Of a DNA stretch of 27,861 nt, positions 21,944 through 27,861 are shown piece by piece. The notes under the pieces were generated by a model. The model worked only from the letters and a program-made list of their open reading frames with translations, did not search any database and was not told the DNA's origin. This DNA is from Ministeria vibrans ATCC 50519 (lineage: Eukaryota; Opisthokonta; Filasterea), in NCBI GenBank assembly GCA_943704425.1, contig CALSCP010001199.1, positions 1-27,861 of the forward strand, read 5' to 3'. How positions within the stretch are numbered: position 1 is the stretch's first letter; each line of letters starts with the position of its first letter. The translations under genes were made by a program, and so were the position numbers.

Positions 21944-24647
21944 ATGAACCTCGCTCCAACTATCCCGATTATCCCTTTAGAAAATGCAGTTCTCCTCCCT
22001 GGCTGCATTCTACGCGTGTCCATAACAAGCGCTGAAAGTGGTAATAATTTGAACTTTCGTCTCTCCTAGTCGGTAGAGACGCCACCCTCACCCATTCACA
22101 CTCTCTCCTCGACAGTGCACCTTGTGTCAAGTACCCTGTGGCAAGTGGAAGAAAGGGGGCTTGTGGGATTTGTGCCACAGGCGACCAGTCTCTCCGATGC
22201 CACCAACCCCCTGTCCCTTTTGCACTGTCGCGGCACAGCAGCGCGCGTGATTCGCGTCGCTCGCACCGCACGCCCGAGTCCATCGTTTTTATTGCTTGTC
22301 CAAGGCACGTGTCGCTTTGAACTCACTGCCATGGAGCGCACCAAGCCATTTCCCGTCGCCAAAGTGCGTCAACTCGACGAGTTCGCTGCCATCACCGCCA
22401 CTGACCAGCCCGCCGATGCCGAGATGATTTCAGACCTTGCTGATCAGCTTCGTGCCCGTGCTCGTGAACTGGTTGCTCTCTTGGGCAACGTGCGCTACGC
22501 TCAGCGCATTCAAGAGCTCATTGAACGCACTGCACCGCCCCGTCTTGCAGACATTTTCATGTCAATGGTTGAGGCGAGCTACGACGAGCGTCTTGCCATG
22601 CTCGATGCAGTCCAACCAGTACCACGTCTTAAGCTTGCGCTGGAGTTGCTTCAGCGACAAATGCAAATGCTCTCTCTGACCCAACGGCTCAATCACCAAA
22701 TGGAAAGCTCCATGAATCGTTCGCAGCGCACCCAAGTACGATCATATCGCTTCCCCGGTACACCACCTCACGCTTGTTATTTCTTTGGTATAGAGCTTAC
22801 GTGAGCAGCTCAAGGCAATACAAGAGGAGCTTCGTCAACATGGTGGACTTCCATCGAGCCGTCCTGGCAATGGCAGTGCCTCTGGATCAGCAGCATCTGC
22901 AAGCGACGAGGACGATGGTGCGCTGAGGGATCTCGAAGCCAAGCTACAAGAGGCCGCACTGCCTGAGGAAGTGCGTGCCGTGGCCGAGCGTGAAATGGCG
23001 CGACTTCGACGGATGAACGCACAGCAGTCTGAGTACAGCGTGACACGCACCTACCTCGAGTGCATTGCCGAGGTGCCATGGACGACGGAAACCGAAGACA
23101 GTCGCGACCTAGCAGCCGCACGTGCTGTGCTGGACGCGGACCACTGCGGTTTGGACACCGTTAAGAAGCGCCTTGTCGAGTTCCTTGCCGTGCGCTGCCT
23201 TGCTCCTCACTCGCCTGCACCCATCTTGCTTCTCGTCGGTCCCCCGGGAGTTGGCAAAACCTCGTTGGGTCAGAGTGTCGCGCGTGCACTCCAGCGCAAC
23301 TTCCAGCGAGTGTCACTGGGTGGCGTGCGTGACGAGGCCGAAATTCGCGGCCACCGGCGCACCTACGTGGCTGCCATGCCCGGCCGTCTTGTCGCCGCCC
23401 TCAAACGCGCTCGCTCGCGCAATCCTGTTTTGCTTCTCGACGAAGTCGACAAACTCACGCGCGACTCGGTGCGCGGCGATCCTTCCGCTGCACTCCTTGA
23501 AGTGCTCGATCCCGAGCAGAACAACTCCTTCACCGACCACTACTTGGCACTTCCGCTCGATCTCTCGCGCGTCCTCTTCATCGCCACTGCAAACGATACC
23601 TCGTCGATTCCCGCGCCGCTTCTCGATCGAATGGAGCTCATTGAAGTCAGTGCTGCATTTCTTACACGACGAGATGACACCGCGCACTTTGTTCACTCAC
23701 ATTTTCTTTTTCATTTTTTTTTTGCACTTTTTCTTTTGACGATATAGATTCCTGGCTATACGGTTCGCGAAAAGATGGAGATTGGACGAAAACACTTGTG
23801 GGAGCGACAGGTGAGCCGACACGGACTCAAGAGTGCGCAAGTGCGTATGAGAGACGACGCACTGGAGATGGTTATTGAGCGGTACACGCGCGAGGCGGGT
23901 GTGCGAGGACTGGAGCGGCATTTGGCGGCGTTGTGTCGGATGCTGGCGGTGGACGCGGCGGAGCACATGGAGGAAGAGACACAATATGTGATTGACTGTG
24001 AGGCGGTTGAGCGGTGTCTGGGTGCTGGGATGTATGAGAATGAGCTGGCGTCGCGGGTGGGTGTGCCTGGCGTGGCAACGGGGCTGGTGTGGACGACGGT
24101 GGGTGGGAAAATTATGTTTGTTGAGGCGACGCAAATGGGTGGTGGCAAGGGGGCGCTGACGCTGACGGGGAGTCTGGGCAAGGTGATCAAGGAAAGTGCA
24201 CGCATTGCGTTGAATTGGGTACGTGCCAATGCGTTTACATGTGGTCTTGCTGCGTCCGACGCGGAGAATGTCATGGACGGCGTCGATGTTCATGTGCACT
24301 TTCCCTCCGGTGCGGTGCCCAAGGATGGTCCGTCTGCGGGTGTGACGCTCGTGACAGTGCTTGTGTCGCTACTGAGCGATCGAGTGGTGCGTTCGGACAC
24401 GGCCATGACCGGTGAAGTGACTCTGACGGGACGTGTACTTCCTGTGGGGGGCGTGAAGGAGAAGGTGATTGCAGCACACCGTGCGGGTGTAAAGCGCGTG
24501 ATTCTGCCCCGTCGCAACATGAAGGACCTTAAAGAGGTGCCCGACTGCGTGCGCGACGACATTGTCTTCATTCCCGTCGACATCGTTGACGATGTGCTTG
24601 CCGCCGCCTTTGACGGTGGCTTCCGTTTGCTGCACGCCAAGTTGTAG
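21944..24647 (+). CDS. LONP2: Peroxisomal Lon protease (LONP2-type)
   Basis: CDS join(21944..22040,22116..22735,22794..23645,23748..24647), 822 aa. The N-terminal LAN domain opens [20 protein letters not shown] and continues GLVGFVPQ and [14 protein letters not shown] coiled-coil/helical region ([20 protein letters not shown]) precedes the AAA+ module with Walker [10 protein letters not shown] (388) and LLLDEVDKL, plus FIATAN sensor 1. The protease domain has [11 protein letters not shown] with S719 and [14 protein letters not shown] with K762, the Ser-Lys dyad 43 residues apart. The C-terminus HAKL is a PTS1 signal and there is no mitochondrial presequence, so it should act in the peroxisome matrix. 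The first intron (75 nt) must be spliced to 22116; nearer AGs give an in-frame stop or lack a pyrimidine tract. Confidence 0.95.
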
Positions 24648-24870
24648 ATTTTCATATACAGTAAAATATCAATAAGTATAACGTCTTAACTCTCAAGAGT
24701 CTAAGTTATTGGCTGTTTTAATTACTAAATTCCCCAATACTCAATAATCAAGTAATAGTCCCCGACAAATGTCAAATGATACTACTCATCAGACAATGAT
24801 CTCAAGATTTAAAATGTGAAAATTCTGAATAATTTATTATGACTTATAATAAGTTTTTTGTTTTCTTTTT

Positions 24871-24880
24871 GGCGGGAAAA
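24871..24880 (-). promoter_or_regulatory. E2F/DP-type site upstream of DCC1
   Basis: GGCGGGAAAA on the plus strand reads TTTTCCCGCC on the minus, which fits the E2F consensus TTTSSCGC. It ends 15 bp before the DCC1 start codon. E2F control of replication and cohesion genes is well known in animals and plants; binding here is inferred. Confidence 0.6.
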
Positions 24881-24895
24881 AGACAATCAAAGAAA

Positions 24896-26726
24896 ATGGC
24901 AACAGATTTGGGGTTGGCGGGATCACAACGAACACTTCTGGTGATGGATGAAGCGGGCGTGAGTGATGCTGTGCCGTACCAGCTGTTAGAAATGGACGAT
25001 GCAGTGATGGAATCGTTGCGCGTTGGTGACAGGTAAAAGTGCGTCGCGTCCTCTCTCGCGCCCTGGCTCGCGCACACGCATTCACGCACTCGCGTTCAAT
25101 AGAGTGTACATCAAGGGACCCGGTGTTGACGAGGAGGCGGTCCTGTGCACCTCGTCATCGACATACCAACTCAAGTTTGCCGACACGTCCAACTCGCTGT
25201 TGCTCGCCACACCAGCCTCGCCCGCCGTTGATGCTGCCGACCAAGAGACAGGTATGTATGTATGTGTGTGTGTGTGTGTGTATTTGGACGCCAGGGGAGG
25301 GAATTGACCGCTTCTTGGTGGCGCAGCACCCGACGGAAAGCCCATCACCCACCTGCAACGCATCCATGGCAATCTTGGTGTGCATCTTGAGCTTAAATCA
25401 ATGCTTCCACGGCTCGACACACTCTATAAGCTGTTACACGAGGCGCCGCGAGCTGGCGGGAAGGCCAGCGGTGAAGAAAGCAATGTACAACGAGACGAGG
25501 GACGAGAGGGTGCTTTGCTTTTGTTGACAAGTGTGTTGCTCTCGATTTTGGCATAGCTCACATGGGACTATCTTTTGGCACACGTACAAGCGAGTGAAGA
25601 GGAGCTGCGAAATGCGCTAGAGTCTCTATTTGCAGTGGAAGTGGACGGTACGTCGTTGAGATGGAGGGATACAGAGGAATGATGGTGTTCTTGCGCAGGG
25701 CGGTACTATTTGGTGGACGAGACGCTGGAGGATAAGGCCTTTGATTTGATCCTGACAACAGCCGAGGCAGAAAACTGGGATTTTGACAAGGTGTCAGTGG
25801 CGCAGTGCATTGCTGCTCTAAAGGTATTGGAGACAATAAAAAATCGACAATTACACACTAATTATTTTGCATAGGGGCATGACATTCCGTCGTTTGCGAT
25901 CCGACACGCGCTGCTGGTACATGGACAACGACGGAACGAAGAGAGCACGACTGGGACCGCTGACAGCAGCAACGGCGCAGCAACAGAATATGGGAATGCG
26001 CAGAAGGGAGTGGTGCTGCGGGTGAGCACTGGTGGGAGCACTGGTGACACTTGTGTGGATGATGGCGGCATTGGTGACGATGTACCTTGCTGGGTGCTTG
26101 CTCAGGAACCTGTTTGTCGATTTCGCGCTGAGTCTCTTTTGCGCTTGGCTCATCCTCAGGTCTGGAGATGGCATTTGCTATTAATTTTTATTTATTTTAT
26201 TTTTTGCGACACGCTCACCCTGCTCTAAATTAGACGTGGAATCGCGATGAGTTTCTTTCGTCCTGGGACAACAGTGTGCCACTACCTTTTAAAGTGGATC
26301 CAAAGTACCTTGCGGTAAGACATACACACACACGCACACACGTAAAATTCAGCCAAGGGCGAGCGCAGCATTAAACCCTCACACGAAGCACGCCAAGTTA
26401 CATATTATATACATAATATGTAATACACAGACGACACGCCAATGAGCTCACCAAAACCGGCTTGTTAGGGACTGTGCATTGAACAGAGCGAGACGGACAA
26501 GCAACTGCCTACCCTGCGCTATTTCCCGGCTGCCCAGCTCAGACGCACCCATGCACTCGCCCAAGATCGCTTCCGTGCGCTCTTTGAAGCACAAGCCAAG
26601 TGGCCTCTCGACGCGCTCATTCCGTACGTGTCCGATTTGTGTCAGCGCACCAAACTCGATGTGCTGCTCCTCAAGTACGCGCGAATGAGCTCGTCAAAGA
26701 ATGGCAAATTGTATTCTGCCAAGTGA
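24896..26726 (+). CDS. DSCC1: Sister chromatid cohesion protein DCC1 (RFC-Ctf18 subunit)
   Basis: Eight exons: join(24896..25032,25103..25251,25327..25484,25557..25647,25699..25823,25875..26159,26234..26314,26469..26726), 427 aa, all phases match. The N-terminus has YQLLEMDDAVMESLRVGD, RVYIKGPG and EEAVLCTSSSTYQLKFADTS, followed by NSLLL. The middle has THLQRIHGNLGVHLEL, then LTWDYLLAHVQASEEEL, FAVEVDGRYYLVDE and ENWDFDKVSVAQCI. The C-terminal winged-helix region has CRFRAESLLRLAHPQTWNRD and DLCQRTKLDVLLLKYAR. This is the DCC1 pattern throughout. DCC1 with Ctf8 and Ctf18 forms an alternative clamp loader for PCNA and cohesion. Exon 6 has a species-specific Gly/Ser/Thr insert (about 255-300). 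Exon 3 ends at 25484, the only donor keeping phase. Confidence 0.92.
26398..26423. other. AT-rich perfect inverted repeat in DCC1 intron 7
   Basis: TTACATATTAT (26398-26408) and ATAATATGTAA (26413-26423) are exact reverse complements around a 4-nt loop. The intron (26315-26468, 154 nt) also has a short CA tract. The role is unknown; weak AT hairpins are common in such DNA. Confidence 0.8.
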
Positions 26727-26957
26727 CGTTTCACAGTTTTCCTCCCGATTCACATTCACCCACCAATTTGTTCATTGTAGCCTCAAGTTTGTACACACAC
26801 ATACATATATAATAAATATTTTTTCTCGTTCCCTTTTCCTTCGTTTACTTGATCTTCAAACTGAAATTAATAATAATAAATCGTCTCGAATCAATTAAAT
26901 CAAAAGTCAAAACAAAAATACTCCTTCCCCCCTCCCCCTCCCGCCCTTCCAATTGCT
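26727..26957. promoter_or_regulatory. Spacer between DCC1 and the last gene
   Basis: 231 bp. AATAAA (about 26811-26816) is a plausible DCC1 polyadenylation signal. CAAAAGTCAAAAC (26901-26913) repeats the element seen upstream of the Ca2+-ATPase, and a C-rich pyrimidine tract (about 26924-26948) leads to the next ATG. Confidence 0.5.
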
Positions 26958-27667
26958 ATGGCCTCCACCGAGGAGCCATCAGACAGTCCCGGCGGCAGCG
27001 ATTACGATGATTACGACGAAACGCCTGGTTTAGACGAAGATGAACTTCGCGACGAGGAGGTGAGTCCATAGCAGAAAAAAAAAAAAAGGGAGGAAAGAGG
27101 GGCGAAGGGAGCGATGCGGGGCGATCGAGTGAGTGCGAGTGTGGCTTATTGCATGCTGTTGTTGTGTTTCAGCTGCGGATGATGTCGATGTCTTCGTCGT
27201 CGGTGACGCGCGACGATGCGATGGACGCCTTCTTCGACGAAGACACCACACAGTCGCCTCCTCCGCTTCCCTCGCTGCCTCCCCCGCTGCCGTCGCTGCC
27301 TCCACCCGGACCAGTCTCCACCACACCCTCGTCCGCAGCCCCGAGTCGACCAGCAAGCCTATTTGCGCCTCCGTCAACCATGTCGTTTCAGAGCGCCTCG
27401 TCGCTCCCGCCCCCTCCCGTCCTTACACAGCGCTCCCCAAGCCCAAGCCCGCGCTCGACGCTCCACGAAGACTCCGATACCATCTCGAGTGCATTGCCCT
27501 CGTCGCAGTCACTCGGCAAGTCCACCAAGGCGCCGCGCAGAGGGCGTCCTCAGAGTATGCGTGTCGATCGGCATGTCGCATCGGTCGGCACTCTCGTTGT
27601 CAAAGTGCTCAATCCAAACGGTGTCACGCGCGGCGCTGTCACCATTGAGACGCACAATACTGGTCGC
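26958..27667 (+). CDS. Acidic, proline-rich protein, 5' part (possible RA-domain/MRL-like)
   Basis: Exons join(26958..27059,27173..27667), 199 residues, running into an intron that reaches the window end. The start MASTEEPSDSPGGSDYDDYD is acidic. The middle contains PPPLPSLPPPLPSLPPPGP, profilin/EVH1- or SH3-type ligand sequence, then Ser/Pro-rich disorder. A basic patch (KAPRRGRPQSMRVDRH) precedes GTLVVKVLNPNGVTRGAVTI, which looks like the first two strands of a ubiquitin-fold domain such as the RA domain of Mig-10/RIAM/lamellipodin proteins. That identification rests on about 25 residues and is tentative. Exon 2 stays open for 165 codons with donor gtaagt. Confidence 0.6.
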
Positions 27668-27725
<58 letters not shown>

Positions 27726-27816
27726 CTTTGTTTCTCTCTCTCTCTATCGATCACTTTCTCTCTATCTATCACTTTGTTTCTCTCTCTATCACTTTGTTTC
27801 TCCCTCCCTCCCTCCT

Positions 27817-27861
<45 letters not shown>
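27668..27861 (-). repeat. (CT)n and minisatellite at window end, reverse orientation
   Basis: Begins at the splice donor with about 24 CT units. TCTATCACTTTGTTTCTC copies follow (near 27720, 27765 and 27788, plus degenerate ATCGATCACTTTCTC), then CCT and CT tracts to the window edge. It is the same family as at 1-200, inverted. Confidence 0.95.

Noticed and set aside
22041-22069. A 29-nt intron or an in-frame TAG breaking the Lon gene
   Set aside because: A 75-nt intron (22041-22115) with a good pyrimidine tract removes the stop and keeps phase 1, restoring the conserved N-terminal domain.
27133-27671. Two overlapping plus-strand ORFs at the window end in frames 1 and 0
   Set aside because: The third frame stays open through 27667 with donor gtaagt and joins in phase to the acidic first exon. 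The others are Arg/Ser-rich shadows.

Overview
This is nuclear DNA of a gene-dense unicellular eukaryote. Almost every gene has several spliceosomal introns, most only about 55-110 nt, with GT-AG ends. Intergenic gaps are 70-420 bp, and coding exons are GC-richer than the AT-rich spacers. The gene set (IRE1, SPCA/Pmr1 Ca2+-ATPase, Tubby, calponin/transgelin, PTB domain, RBR ligase, peroxisomal Lon, DCC1) fits an amorphean or holozoan-like protist. I cannot name the species from sequence.

Layout. 1-200 is a (AG)n minisatellite. 288-1020 (+) is the 3' end of a TAF8-like TFIID subunit. 1438-3248 (+) is a calcineurin-like phosphoesterase. 3368-4289 (+) is the mitochondrial glycine cleavage H protein. 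4559-5848 (+) is a type I membrane protein with an MRH-like lumenal domain. 5918-9654 (-) is a complete IRE1 kinase/RNase. It is divergent, over 185 bp, from the 5' two-thirds of a Golgi-type Ca2+-ATPase (9840-12516, +). The 3' end of that ATPase reappears at 15534-16049 (+). Between the halves lie the last exon of a Tubby-like gene (12798-12931, +), a complete transgelin/calponin gene (13041-14244, -), the 5' half of a PTB-domain gene (14436-15110, +) and a 6-N gap (15277-15282). 16330-17935 (-) is cytochrome c1, divergent over 134 bp from an RNF19-like RBR ubiquitin ligase (18070-21568, +). 21944-24647 (+) is peroxisomal Lon. 24896-26726 (+) is the cohesion factor DCC1. 26958-27667 (+) is the start of an acidic, proline-rich protein that runs off the window.

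The most striking non-coding structure is one minisatellite family, core AAACAAAGTGATAGAG followed by variable (AG)n. It sits inside introns of at least five different genes and in both orientations. It also borders both breaks in the Ca2+-ATPase. The simplest reading is that the ATPase locus is a repeat-mediated mis-join (the N gap supports this); a real repeat-mediated rearrangement is the alternative. Other signals are an E2F-type site just upstream of DCC1, a cluster of six TGACT motifs in the cytochrome c1/RBR promoter, a strong GC-rich hairpin in a transgelin intron, and a 19-bp palindrome in a divergent promoter.

Functionally the window is a mixture of housekeeping genes. The only suggestive pairing is IRE1 (ER stress sensor) head-to-head with the secretory-pathway Ca2+ pump. 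No operon-like or defence-like system is visible.
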